Positions 1-14,788 of a DNA stretch of 64,000 bases are shown one piece after another (within the stretch, counting starts at the first letter, position 1; every line of letters begins with the position of its first letter). The notes beneath the pieces were generated by a model. That model was not told the origin of the DNA. It searched no databases and was given only the letters and a program-made list of their open reading frames with translations. The translations under genes were made by a program, and so were the position numbers. Where the stretch lies: contig NC_079211.1 of the NCBI RefSeq assembly GCF_029633865.1, positions 67,243,462 through 67,307,461 of the forward strand, given 5' to 3'. This DNA is from Lampris incognitus. Lineage: Eukaryota > Chordata > Actinopteri > Lampriformes > Lampridae.

Positions 1-1060
1 ACTACAGGACATCTGAGAGTCACAGTAGGGTACATCTGTACAGCTTAACAACAAAAAAAACTACAGGATATCTGAGAGTCACAGTAGGGTACATATGTAC
101 AGCTTAACAACAAACAAAACTACAGGACATCTGAGAGACACAGTAGGGTACATCTGTACAGCGTAACAATAAATAAAAATTTTAGACATCTGAGAGTCAC
201 AGTAGTTTACATCTGTACAGCTTAACAATTAATAAAACTACAGGATATCTGAGGGTCACAGTATGTTACATCTATACAGCTTAACAACAAATAAAACTAC
301 AGGACATCTGAGAGTCACAGTAGGGTACATCTGTACAGCTTAACAACAAATAAAACTACAGGACACCTGGGAGTCACAGTAGAGTACCTCTGTACAGCTT
401 AACAACATAAAAACTACAGGATATCTGAGAGTCACAGTAAGGTACATATGTACAGCTTAACAACAAATAAAACTACAGGACATCTGAGAGTCACAGTAGG
501 GTACATCTGTACAGCTTAACAATAAATAAAAACTACTGAACATCAGAGTCACATTATAGTATATCTGTGCAACTTAACAACAAATAAAAACTACAGTCAT
601 CTGAGAGTCACAGTAGGGTACATCTGTACAGCTTAAGAACAAATAAAACTACAGGACATCTGAGAGTCACAGTAGAGTACATTTGTACAGCTTAACAACA
701 AATAAAACTACAGGACATCTGAGAGTCACAGTAGGGTACATCTGTACAGCTTAACAACAAAAAAAACTACACGATATCTGAGAGTCACAGTAGGGTACAT
801 CTGTACAGCTTAACAACAAATAAAACTACAGGACATCTGAGAGTCACAGTAGGGTACATTTGTACAGCTTAACAATAAATAAAAACTTTAGACATCTGAG
901 AGTCACAGTAGTTTACATCTGTACAGCTTAACAATTAATAAAACTACAGGATATCTGAGGGTCACAGTATGTTACATCTATACAGCTTAACAACAAATAA
1001 AACTACAGGACATCTGAGAGTCACAGTAGGGTACATCTGTACAGCTTAACAACAAATAAA

Positions 1061-4000
1061 ACCACAGGACATCTGAGAGTCACAGTAGGGTGCATCTGTA
1101 CAGCTTAACAATAAATAAAAACTACAGGATATCTGAGAGTCACAGTAGGTTACATCTATACAGCTTAACAAAAAATAGAAACTACAGGATATCTGAGAGT
1201 CACAGTAGAGTACATCTGTACAGCATAACAACAAAAAAATCTACAAGACATCTGAGAGTCACAGTAGGGTACATCTGTACAGCTTAACAAAAATTAAACT
1301 ACAGGACACCTGAGAGTCACAGTATAGTACATCTGTACAGCTTAACAACAAATAAAACTACAGGACATCTGAGAGTCACAGTAGGTTACATCTGTACAGC
1401 TTAACAACAAAAAAAACTACAGGATATCTGAGAGTCACAGTAGGGTACATCTGTACAGCTTAACAACAAACAAAACTACAGGACATCTGAGAGTCACAGT
1501 AGGGTACATCTGTACAGCTTAACAATAAATAAAAACTACAGACATCTGAGAGTCACAGTAGGTTACATCTGTACAGCTTAACAATAAATAAAAACTACAG
1601 GATATTTGAGAGTCACAGTAGGTTACATCTGTACAGCTTAACAACAAATAAAAACTACAGGATATCTGAGAGTCACAGTATAGTACATCTGTACAGCTTA
1701 ACAAAAAATAAAACTACAGGACATCTGAGAGTCACAGTAGGGTACATCTGTACAGCTTAACAAATAAAACTACAGGACACCTGAGAGTCACAGTATAGTA
1801 CATCTATACAGCTTAACAACAAATACAAACTACAGGATATCTGAGAGTCACAGAAGAGTACATCTGTACAGCTTAACAACAAATAAAACTACAGGACATC
1901 TGAGAGTCACAGTAGGGTACATCTGTACAGCTTAACAACAAAAAAACTACACGATATCTGAGAGTCACAGTAGGGTACATCTGTACAGCTTAACAACAAA
2001 TAAAACTACAGGACATCTGAGAGTCACAGTAGGGTACATCTGTACAGCGTAACAATAAATAAAAACTTTAGACATCTGAGAGTCACAATAGTTTACATCT
2101 GTACAGCTTAACAATAAATAAAAACTACAGGTAATCTGAGGGTCACAGTATGTTACATCTATACAGCTTAACAACAAATAAAATCTACAGGATATCTGAG
2201 AGTCACAGTAGGGTACATCTGTACAGCGTAACAATAAATAAAACTACAGGACATCTGAGAGTCACAGTAGGGTACATCTGTACAGCGTAACAATAAATAA
2301 AAACTTTAGACATCTGAGAGTCACAGTAGGTTACATCTATACAGCTTAACAACAAATACAAACTACAGGATATCTGAGAGTCACAGTAGAGTACATCTGT
2401 ACAGCTTAACAACAAATAAAACTACAGGACATCTGAGAGTCACAGTAGGGTACATCTGTACAGCTTAAAAACAAAAAAAAACTACACGATATCTGAGAGT
2501 CACAGTAGGGTACATCTGTACAGCTTAACAACAAATAAAACTACAGGACATCTGAGAGTCACAGTAGGGTACATCTGTACAGCTTAACAATAAATAAAAA
2601 TTTTAGACATCTGAGAGTCACAGTAGTTTACATCTGTACAGCTTAACAATAAATAAAAACTACTGGACATCTGAGAGTCACAGTAGGGTACATCTGTACA
2701 GCTTAACAATAAATAAAAACTTAAGACATCTGAGGGTCACGGTATGTTACATCTATACAGCTTAACAACAAATAAAATCTACAGGATATCTGAGAGTCAC
2801 AGTAGGGTACATCTGTCCAGCTTAACAACAAATAAAACTACAGGACATCTGAGAGTCACAGTAGGGTACATCTGTACAGCTTAACAACAAATAAAACTAC
2901 AGGACATGTGAGAGTCACAGTAGGGTGCATCTGTACAGCTTAACAATAAATAAAAACTACAGGATATCTGAGAGTCACAGTAGGTTACATCTATACAGCT
3001 TAACAAAAAATAAAAACTACAGACATCTCAGAGTCACAGTAGGGTACATCTGTACAGCTTAACAATAAATTAAAACTACAGGATATCTGAGAGTCACAGT
3101 AGAGTACATATGTACAGCTTAACAACAAATAAAACTACAGGACATCTGAGAGTCACAGTAGGGTACATCTGTACAGCTTAACAACAAATAAAAACTACAG
3201 GATGTCTGAGAGTCACAGTAGAGTACATCTGTACAGCTTATCAATAAATAAAAACTACAGGATATCTGAGAGTCACAGTAGGTTACATCTATACAGCTTA
3301 ACAACAAATACAAACTACAGGATATCTGAGAGTCACAGTATAGTACATCTGTACAGCTTAACAAAAAATAAAACTACAGGACATCTGAGAGTCACAGTAG
3401 GGTACATCTGTACAGCTTAACAAATAAAACTACAGGACACCTTAGAGTCACAGTATAGTACATCTGTGCAGCTTAACAACAAATAAAAACTACAGTCATC
3501 TGAGAGTCACAGTAGGGTACATCTGTACAGCTTAACAATAAATAAAAACTACAGGATATCTGAGAGTCACAGTAGGTTACATCTATACAGCTTAACAACA
3601 AATATAAACTACAGGATATCTGAGAGTCACAGTAGAGTACATCTGTAGAGCTTAACAACAAAAAAAACTACAAGACATCTGAGAGTCACAGTAGGGTACA
3701 TCTGTACAGCTTAACAACAAATAAAACTACAGGACACCTGAGAGTCACAGTAGAGTACATTTGTATAGCTTAACAACAAATAAAACTACAGGACATCTGA
3801 GAGTCACAGTAGGGTACATCTGTACAGCTTAACAACAAAAAAAAAACTACACGATATCTGAGAGTCACAGTAGGGTACATCTGTACAGCTTAACAACAAA
3901 TAAAACTACAGGATATCTGAGAGTCACAGTAGGGTACATCTGTACAGCGTAACAATAAATAAAAACTTTAGACATCTGAGAGTCACAGTAGAGTACATCT

Positions 4001-7000
4001 GTACAGCTTAACAATAAATAAAAACTTTAGACATCTGAGAGTCACAGTAGAGTACATCTGTACAGCTTAACAACAAATAAAATCTACAGGATATCTGAGA
4101 GTCACAGTAGGGTACATCTGTACAGCTTAACAACAAATAAAACTACAGGACATCTGAGAGTCACAGTAGGGTACATCTGTACAGCTTAACAATAAATAAA
4201 AACTACAGACATCTGAGAGTCACAGTAGGTTACATCTGTACAGCTTAACAATAAATAAAAACTACAGGATATTTGAGAGTCACAGTAGGGTACATCTGTA
4301 CAGCTTAACAACAAATAAAAACTACAGGATATCTGAGAGTCACAGTATAGTACATCTGTACAGCTTAACAAAAAATAAAACTACAGGACATCTGAGAGTC
4401 ACAGTAGGGTACATCTCTACAGCTTAACAAATAAAACTACAGGACACCTGAGAGTCACAGTATAGTACATCTGTGCAGCTTAACAACAAATAAAAACTAC
4501 AGTCATCTGAGAGTCACAGTAGGGTACATCTGTACAGCTTAACAATAAATAAAAACTACAGGATATCTGAGAGTCACAGTAGGTTACATCTATACAGCTT
4601 AACAACAAATACAAACTACAGGATATCTGAGAGTCACAGTAGAGTACATCTGTACAGCTTAACAACAAATAAAACTAAAGGGACATCTGAGAGTCACAGT
4701 AGGGTACATCTGTACAAATTAACAACAAAAAAAACTACACGATATCTGAGAGTCACAGTAGGGTACATCTGTACAGCTTAACAACAAATAAAACTACAGG
4801 ATATCTGAGAGTCACAGTAGGGTACATCTGTACAGCTTAACAATAAATAAAAACTTTAGACATCTGAGAGTCACAGTAGTTTACATCTGTACAGCTTAAC
4901 AATAAATAAAAACTACTGGACATCTGAGAGTCACAGTAGGGTACATCTGTACAGTTTAACAATAAATAAAAACTTTAGACATCTGAGGGTCACAGTATGT
5001 TACATCTATACAGCTTAACAACAAATAAAATCTACAGGATATCTGAGAGTCACAGTAGGGTACATCTGTCCAGCTTAACAACAAATAAAACTACAGGACA
5101 TCTGAGAGTCACAGTAGGGTACATATGTACAGCTTAACGACAAATAAAACAACAGGATATCTGAGAGTCACAGTAGGGTACATCTGTCCAGCTTAACAGC
5201 AAATAAAACTACAGGACATCTGAGAGTCACAGTAGGGTACATATGTACAGCTTAACAACAAATACAACTACAGGACATCTGAGATTCACAGTAGGGTACA
5301 TCCATACAGCTTAACAATAAATAAAAACATTAGACATCTGAGAGTCAAAGTAGTTTACATCTGTACAGCTTAACAATAAATAAAAACTACAGGATATCTG
5401 AGGGTCACAGTATGTTACATCTATACAGCTTAACAACAAATAAAATCTACAGGATATCTGAGAGTCACAGTAGGGTACATCATTCCAGCTTAACAGCAAA
5501 TAAAACTACAGGACATCTGAGAGTCACAGTAGGGTACATATGTACAGCTTAACAACAAATAAAACTACAGGACATCTGAGATTCACAGTAGGGTACATCT
5601 GTACAGCTTAACAACAAATAAAACCACAGGACATCTGAGAGTCACAGTAGGGTGCATCTGTACAGCTTAACAATAAATAAAAACTACAGGATATCTGAGA
5701 GTCACAGTAGGTTACATCTATACAGCTTAACAATAAATAAAAACTACAGGATATCTGAGAGTCACAGTAGGTTACATCTATACAGCTTAACAAAAAATAG
5801 AAACTACAGGATATCTGAGAGTCACAGTAGAGTACATCTGTACAGCATAACAACAAAAAAATCTACAAGACATCTGAGAGTCACAGTAGGGTACATCTGT
5901 ACAGCTTAACAAAAATTAAACTACAGGACACCTGAGAGTCACAGTATAGTACATCTGTACAGCTTAACAACAAATAAAACTACAGGACATCTGAGAGTCA
6001 CAGTAGGTTACATCTGTACAGCTTAACAACAAAAAAAACTACAGGATATCTGAGAGTCACAGTAGGGTACATCTGTACAGCTTAACAACAAACAAAACTA
6101 CAGGACATCTGAGAGTCACAGTAGGGTACATCTGTACAGCTTAACAATAAATAAAAACTACAGACATCTGAGAGTCACAGTAGGTTACATCTGTACAGCT
6201 TAACAATAAATAAAAACTACAGGATATTTGAGAGTCACAGTAGGTTACATCTGTACAGCTTAACAACAAATAAAAACTACAGGATATCTGAGAGTCACAG
6301 TATAGTACATCTGTACAGCTTAACAAAAAATAAAACTACAGGACATCTGAGAGTCACAGTAGGGTACATCTGTACAGCTTAACAAATAAAACTACAGGAC
6401 ACCTGAGAGTCACAGTATAGTACATCTGTGCAGCTTAACAACAAATAAAAACTACAGTCATCTGAGAGTCACAGTAGGGTACATCTGTACAGCTTAACAA
6501 TAAATAAAAACTACAGGATATCTGAGAGTCACAGTAGGTTACATCTATACAGCTTAACAACAAATACAAACTACAGGATATCTGAGAGTCACAGAAGAGT
6601 ACATCTGTACAGCTTAACAACAAATAAAACTACAGGACATCTGAGAGTCACAGTAGGGTACATCTGTACAGCTTAACAACAAAAAAACTACACGATATCT
6701 GAGAGTCACAGTAGGGTACATCTGTACAGCTTAACAACAAATAAAACTACAGGACATCTGAGAGTCACAGTTGGGTACATCTGTACAGCGTAACAATAAA
6801 TAAAAACTTTAGACATCTGAGAGTCACAATAGTTTACATCTGTACAGCTTAACAATAAATAAAAACTACAGGTAATCTGAGGGTCACAGTATGTTACATC
6901 TATACAGCTTAACAACAAATAAAATCTACAGGATATCTGAGAGTCACAGTAGGGTACATCTGTACACCGTAACAATAAATAAAACTACAGGACATCTGAG

Positions 7001-10000
7001 AGTCACAGTAGGGTACATCTGTACAGCGTAACAATAAATAAAAACTTTAGACATCTGAGAGTCACAGTAGGTTACATCTATACAGCTTAACAACAAATAC
7101 AAACTACAGGATATCTGAGAGTCACAGTAGAGTACATCTGTACAACTTAACAACAAATAAAACTACAGGACATCTGAGAGTCACAGTAGGGTACATCTGT
7201 ACAGCTTAACAACAAAAAAAACTACACGATATCTGAGAGTCACAGTAGGGTACATATGTACAGCTTAACAACAAATAAAACTACAGGACATCTGAGAGTC
7301 ACAGTAGGGTACATCTGTACAGCTTAACAATAAATAAAAATTTTAGACATCTGAGAGTCACAGTAGTTTACATCTGTACAGCTTAACAATAAATAAAAAC
7401 TACTGGACATCTGAGAGTCACAGTAGGGTACATCTGTACAGCTTAACAATAAATAAAAACTTAAGACATCTGAGGGTCACGGTATGTTACATCTATACAG
7501 CTTAACAACAAATAAAATCTACAGGATATCTGAGAGTCACAGTAGGGTACATCTGTCCAGCTTAACAACAAATAAAACTACAGGACATCTGAGAGTCACA
7601 GTAGGGTACATCTGTACAGCTTAACAACAAATAAAACTACAGGACATGTGAGAGTCACAGTAGGTTACATCTATACAGCTTAACAACAAATACAAACTAC
7701 AGGATATCTGAGAGTCACAGAAGAGTACATCTGTACAGCTTAACAACAAATAAAACTACAGGACATCTGAGAGTCACAGTAGGGTACATCTGTACAGCTT
7801 AACAACAAAAAAACTACACGATATCTGAGAGTCACAATAGTTTACATCTGTACAGCTTAACAATAAATAAAAACTACAGGTAATCTGAGGGTCACAGTAT
7901 GTTACATCTATACAGCTTAACAACAAATAAAATCTACAGGATATCTGAGAGTCACAGTAGGGTACATCTGTACAGCGTAACAATAAATAAAACTACAGGA
8001 CATCTGAGAGTCACAGTAGGGTACATCTGTACAGCGTAACAATAAATAAAAACTTTAGACATCTGAGAGTCACAGTAGGTTACATCTATACAGCTTAACA
8101 ACAAATACAAACTACAGGATATCTGAGAGTCACAGTAGAGTACATCTGTACAGCTTAACAACAAATAAAACTACAGGACATCTGAGAGTCACAGTAGGGT
8201 ACATCTGTACAGCTTAACAACAAAAAAAACTACACGATATCTGAGAGTCACAGTAGGGTACATCTGTACAGCTTAACAACAAATAAAACTACAGGACATC
8301 TGAGAGTCACAGTAGGGTACATCTGTACAGCTTAACAATAAATAAAAATTTTAGACATCTGAGAGTCACAGTAGTTTACATCTGTACAGCTTAACAATAA
8401 ATAAAAACTACTGGACATCTGAGAGTCACAGTAGGGTACATCTGTACAGCTTAACAATAAATAAAAACTTAAGACATCTGAGGGTCACGGTATGTTACAT
8501 CTATACAGCTTAACAACAAATAAAATCTACAGGATATCTGAGAGTCACAGTAGGGTACATCTGTCCAGCTTAACAACAAATAAAACTACAGGACATCTGA
8601 GAGTCACAGTAGGGTACATCTGTACAGCTTAACAACAAATAAAACTACAGGACATGTGAGAGTCACAGTAGGGTGCATCTGTACAGCTTAACAATAAATA
8701 AAAACTACAGGATATCTGAGAGTCACAGTAGGTTACATCTATACAGCTTAACAAAAAATAAAAACTACAGACATCTCAGAGTCACAGTAGGGTACATCTG
8801 TACAGCTTAACAATAAATGAAAACTACAGGATATCTGAGAGTCACAGTAGAGTACATATGTACAGCTTAACAACAAATAAAACTACAGGACATCTGAGAG
8901 TCACAGTAGGGTACATCTGTACAGCTTAACAACAAATAAAAAACTACAGGATGTCTGAGAGTCACAGTAGAGTACATCTGTACAGCTTATCAATAAATAA
9001 AAACTACAGGATATCTGAGAGTCACAGTAGGTTACATCTATACAGCTTAACAACAAATACAAACTACAGGATATCTGAGAGTCACAGTATAGTACATCTG
9101 TACAGCTTAACAAAAAATAAAACTACAGGACATCTGAGAGTCACAGTAGGGTACATCTGTACAGCTTAACAAATAAAACTACAGGACACCTTAGAGTCAC
9201 AGTATAGTACATCTGTGCAGCTTAACAACAAATAAAAACTACAGTCATCTGAGAGTCACAGTAGGGTACATCTGTACAGCTTAACAATAAATAAAAACTA
9301 CAGGATATCTGAGAGTCACAGTAGGTTACATCTATACAGCTTAACAACAAATATAAACTACAGGATATCTGAGAGTCACAGTAGAGTACATCTGTAGAGC
9401 TTAACAACAAAAAAAACTACAAGACATCTGAGAGTCACAGTAGGGTACATCTGTACAGCTTAACAACAAATAAAACTACAGGACACCTGAGAGTCACAGT
9501 AGAGTACATTTGTATAGCTTAACAACAAATAAAACTACAGGACATCTGAGAGTCACAGTAGGGTACATCTGTACAGCTTAACAACAAAAAAAAAACTACA
9601 CGATATCTGAGAGTCACAGTAGGGTACATCTGTACAGCTTAACAACAAATAAAACTACAGGACATCTGAGAGTCACAGTAGCGTACATCTGTACAGCTTA
9701 ACAATAAATAAAAACTTTAGACATCTGAGAGTCACAGTAGTTTACATCTTTACAGCTTAACAATAAATAAAAACTACAGGATATCTGAGGGTCACAGTAT
9801 GTTACATCTATACAGCTTAACAACAAATAAAATCTACAGGATATCTGAGAGTCACAGTAGGGTACATCTGTACAGCGTAACAATAAATAAAAACTTTAGA
9901 CATCTGAGAGTCACATTAGAGTACATCTGTACAGCTTAACAATAAATAAAAAACTTTAGACATCTGAGAGTCACAGTAGAGTACATCTGTACAGCTTAAC

Positions 10001-12618
10001 AACAAATAAAATCTACAGGATATCTGAGAGTCACAGTAGGGTACATCTGTACAGCTTAACAACAAATAAAACTACAGGACATCTGAGAGTCACAGTAGGG
10101 TACATCAGTACAGCTTAACAATAAATAAAAACTACAGACATCTGAGAGTCACAGTAGGTTACATCTGTACAGCTTAACAATAAATAAAAACTACAGGATA
10201 TTTGAGAGTCACAGTAGGGTACATCTGTACAGCTTAACAACAAATAAAAACTACAGGATATCTGAGAGTCACAGTATAGTACATCTGTACAGCTTAACAA
10301 AAAATAAAACTACATGACATCTGAGAGTCACAGTAGGGTACATCTCTACAGCTTAACAAATAAAACTACAGGACACCTGAGAGTCACAGTATAGTACATC
10401 TGTGCAGCTTAACAACAAATAAAAACTACAGTCATCTGAGAGTCACAGTAGGGTACATCTGTACAGCTTAACAATAAATAAAATCTACAGGATATCTGAG
10501 AGTCACAGTAGGTTACATCTATACAGCTTAACAACAAATACAAACTACAGGATATCTGAGAGTCACAGTAGAGTACATCTGTACAGCTTAACAACAAATA
10601 AAACTAAAGGGACATCTGAGAGTCACAGTAGGGTACATCTGTACAAATTAACAACAAAAAAAACTACACGATATCTGAGAGTCACAGTAGGGTACATCTG
10701 TACAGCTTAACAACAAATAAAACTACAGGATATCTGAGAGTCACAGTAGGGTACATCTGTACAGCTTAACAATAAATAAAAACTTTAGACATCTGAGAGT
10801 CACAGTAGTTTACATCTGTACAGCTTAACAATAAATAAAAACTACTGGACATCTGAGAGTCACAGTAGGGTACATCTGTACAGCTTAACAATAAATAAAA
10901 ACTTTAGACATCTGAGGGTCACAGTATGTTACATCTATACAGCTTAACAACAAATAAAATCTACAGGATATCTGAGAGTCACAGTAGGGTACATCTGTCC
11001 AGCTTAACAACAAATAAAACTACAGGACATCTGAGAGTCACAGTAGGGTACATCTGTACAGCTTAACAACAAAAAAAAACTACACGATATCTGAGAGTCA
11101 CAGTAGGGTACATCTGTACAGCTTAACAACAAATAAAACTACAGGACATCTGAGAGTCACAGTAGCGTACATCTGTACAGCTTAACAATAAATAAAAACT
11201 TTAGACATCTGAGAGTCACAGTAGTTTACATCTTTACAGCTTAACAATAAATAAAAACTACAGGATATTTGAGAGTCACAGTAGGGTACATCTGTACAGC
11301 TTAACAACAAATAAAAACTACAGGATATCTGAGAGTCACAGTATAGTACATCTGTACAGCTTAACAAAAAATAAAACTACAGGACATCTGAGAGTCACAG
11401 TAGGGTACATCTCTACAGCTTAACAAATAAAACTACAGGACACCTGAGAGTCACAGTATAGTACATCTGTGCAGCTTAACAACAAATAAAAACTACAGTC
11501 ATCTGAGAGTCACAATAGGGTACATCTGTACAGCTTAACAATAAATAAAAACTACAGGATATCTGAGAGTCACAGTAGGTTACATCTATACAGCTTAACA
11601 ACAAATACAAACTACAGGATATCTGAGAGTCACAGTAGAGTACATCTGTACAGCTTAACAACAAATAAAACTAAAGGGACATCTGAGAGTCACAGTAGGG
11701 TACATCTGTACAAATTAACAACAAAAAAAACTACACGATATCTGAGAGTCACAGTAGGGTACATCTGTACAGCTTAACAACAAATAAAACTACAGGATAT
11801 CTGAGAGTCACAGTAGGGTACATCTGTACAGCTTAACAATAAATAAAAACTTTAGACATCTGAGAGTCACAGTAGTTTACATCTGTACAGCTTAACAATA
11901 AATAAAAACTACTGGACATCTGAGAGTCACAGTAGGGTACATCTGTACAGCTTAACAATAAATAAAAACTTTAGACATCTGAGGGTCACAGTATGTTACA
12001 TCTATACAGCTTAACAACAAATAAAATCTACAGGATATCTGAGAGTCACAGTAGGGTACATCTGTCCAGCTTAACAACAAATAAAACTACAGGACATCTG
12101 AGAGTCACAGTAGGGTACATATGTACAGCTTAACGACAAATAAAACAACAGGATATCTGAGAGTTACAGTAGGGTACATCTGTACAGCTTAACAGCAAAT
12201 AAAACTACAGGACATCTGAGAGTCACAGTAGGGTACATATGTACAGTTTAACAACAAATACAACTACAGGACATCTGAGATTCACAGTAGGGTACATCCG
12301 TACAGCTTAACAATAAATAAAAACATTAGACATCTGAGAGTCAAAGTAGTTTACATCTGTACAGCTTAACAATAAATAAAAACTACAGCATATCTGAGGG
12401 TCACAGTATGTTACATCTATACAGCTTAACAACAAATAAAATCTACAGGATATCTGAGAGTCACAGTAGGGTACATCTGTCCAGCTTAACAGCAAATAAA
12501 ACTACAGGACATCTGAGAGTCACAGTAGGGTACATATGTACAGCTTAACAACAAATAAAACTACAGGACATCTGAGATTCACAGTAGGGTACATCTGTAC
12601 AGCTTAACAACAAATAAA
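1061..12618. repeat. Two satellite superblocks (1061-5622 and 5623-12618)
   Basis: A diagnostic pair of variant units, aaaccacaggacatc followed by agggtgcatctg, occurs at 1061, 5623 and 12619. The order of variant units after 1061 repeats after 5623. The offset is 4562 at the start, becomes 4622 after one extra 60-bp unit near 5740, then 4741 after two extra units, 5749 after an extra 1008-bp stretch, 5929 after three more units, and 6996 after a further 1067 bp. Superblock B is therefore superblock A plus inserted whole units and short internal duplications. A third block starts at 12619 and soon diverges. The offsets were read directly from positions of matching variants. Confidence 0.85.
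7661..8668. repeat. 1008-bp internal duplication inside superblock B
   Basis: At 7661 the series of variant units jumps back to the one that begins at 6535 (taggttacatctatac, then the rare cagaagagtac at about 6592 and 7718). It runs in step as far as the cggtatgttac and ctgtccagc variants, after which the gtgcatctg unit at about 8672 resumes the older order. The first 60 bp or so match at offset 1126 and the rest at offset 1008, so the second copy lacks two units. It has no counterpart in superblock A, so it arose after the two superblocks separated. Confidence 0.75.
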
Positions 12619-14788
12619 ACCACAGGACATCTGAGAGTCACAGTAGGGTGCATCTGTACAGCTTAACAATAAATAAAAACTACAGGATATCTGAGAGTCA
12701 CAGTAGGGTACATCTGTACAGCGTAACAATAAATAAAAACTTTAGACATCTGAGAGTCACAGTAGAGTACATCTCTACAGCTTAACAAAAAATAAAACTA
12801 CAGGACATCTGAGAGTCACAGTAGGGTACATCTCTACAGCTTAACAAATAAAACTACAGGACACCTGAGAGTCACAGTATAGTACATCTGTGCAGCTTAA
12901 CAACAAATAAAAACTACAGTCATCTGAGAGTCACAGTAGGGTACATCTGTACAGCTTAACAATAAATAAAAACTACAGGATATCTGAGAGTCACAGTAGG
13001 TTACATCTATACAGCTTAACAACAAATACAAACTACAGGATATCTGAGAGTCACAGTAGAGTACATCTGTACAGCTTAACAACAAATAAAACTACAGGAC
13101 ATCTGAGAGTCACAGTAGGGTACATCTGTACAGCTTAACAACAAAAAAAACTACACGATATCTGAGAGTCACAGTAGGGTACATCTGTACAGCTTAACAA
13201 CAAATAAAACTACAGGACATCTGAGAGTCACAGTAGGGTACATCTGTACAGCTTAACAATAAATAAAAATTTTAGACATCTGAGAGTCACAGTAGTTTAC
13301 ATCTGTACAGCTTAACAATAAATAAAAACTACTGGACATCTGAGAGTCACAGTAGGGTACATCTGTACAGCTTAACAATAAATAAAAACTTTAGACATCT
13401 GAGGGTCACAGTATGTTACATCTATACAGCTTAACAACAAATAAAATCTACAGGATATCTGAGAGTCACAGTAGGGTACATCTGTCCAGCTTAACAACAA
13501 ATAAAACTACAGGACATCTGAGAGTCACAGTAGAGTACATTTGTATAGCTTAACAACAAATAAAACTACAGGACATCTGAGAGTCACAGTAGGGTACATC
13601 TGTACAGCTTAACAACAAAAAAAACTACAGGATATCTGAGAGTCACAGTAGGGTACATATGTACAGCTTAACAACAAATAAAACTACAGGACATCTGAGA
13701 GTCACAGTAGGGTACATCTGTACAGCTTAACAATAAATAAAAACTTTAGACATCTGAGAGTCACAGTAGGTTACATCTGTACAGCTTAACAATAAATAAA
13801 AACTACAGGATATCTGAGGGTCACAGTATGTTACATCTGTACAGCTTAAGAACAAATAAAAACTACAGGATATCTGAGAGTCACAGTAGGGTACATCTGT
13901 ACAGCTTAACAACAAATAAAACTACAGGACATCTGAGAGTCACAGTAGGGTTCATCTGTACAGCTTAACAATAAATAAAAACTACAGACATCTGAGAGTC
14001 ACAGTACGTTACATCTGTACAGCTTAACAATAAATAAAAACTACAGGATATCTGAGAGTCACAGTAGGTTACATCTGTACAGCTTAACAACAAATAAAAA
14101 CTACAGGATATCTGAGATTCACAGTATAGTACATCTGTACAGCTTAACAACAAATAAAACTACAGGACATCTGAGAGTCACAGTAGGGTACATCTGTACA
14201 GCTTAACAAATAAAACTACAGGACACCTGAGAGTCACAGTAGGGTACATCTGTACAGCTTAACAACAAATAAAAACTACAGGATATCTGAGAGTCACAGT
14301 ATAGTACATCTGTACAGCTTAACAACAAATAAAACTACAGGACATCTGAGAGTCACAGTAGGGTACATCTGTACAGCTTAACAAATAAAACTACAGGACA
14401 CCTGAGAGTCACAGTAGGGTACATCTGTACAGCTTAACAACAAATAAAACTACAGGACATCTGAGAGAGCAGATGACTACAACAGGGACACACATTTCAG
14501 CTGTGCCATCCTCTTTTACTGCACAGTTGAAATTGATGTATTGTTTTTTGGGGGGTTGACTCGGACTGGGTAGACGACTATGTTACTGACTGACTGTAAG
14601 ACCATGACCAAGATTACTATGTTCAATAACGACCTTGTTAGGGGGCGCAATTGTTTGGCAACAATGGGGGGAGGGGTTCTGGGAAACGCTGCTCACCGTG
14701 GACTTGAACTCTACACAATACAAGTACGGAAAATTTTCTGGACTTTGGACTTGGCGGTTGGCATAACCTGGTTTGTGACTGGATCAGG

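Larger units (their letters stand above)
1..14467. repeat. 60-bp satellite array (about 240 units)
   Basis: The stretch is wholly made of a 58-60 bp unit; for example, successive units start at 301 and 360. Fixed words in each unit are ctacaggacatctgagagtc, acagtagggtacatctgtac and agcttaacaacaaataaa. Common variants are gga[c/t]atctg, tatagtac, ggttacatctatac, cagcgtaac and tttagacatctg. Each unit holds a short dyad, GTACA-TC-TGTAC, and most units end in an A-rich stretch with AATAAA on the + strand. CpG is almost absent. Length differences come mainly from the A-run and from aacaaataaa versus aacaacaaataaa. The array starts before the window, so its full size is unknown. It ends at ctgagag around 14467, where unrelated sequence begins. 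The family name is not recognised. No CENP-B box is seen, and a centromeric or pericentromeric role is only a possibility. Confidence 0.97.

Noticed and set aside
1046-14153. Cys-rich ORFs of about 60-90 codons with LLLSCTDVPYCDSQ repeats
   Set aside because: The 60-bp satellite is divisible by three, so three or four equal units stay open in one - strand frame. Every such ORF ends where a 58- or 59-bp unit shifts the frame.
1-14467. Glucocorticoid-response-like element in each satellite unit (GGTACA...TGTAC)
   Set aside because: The half sites are separated by 2 bp rather than 3, and the second half reads TGTACA, not TGTTCT. It is a simple dyad.
1-14467. CRISPR-like regular repeats
   Set aside because: There are no unique spacers between the repeats. 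The whole 60-bp period is repetitive, and the DNA is eukaryotic.
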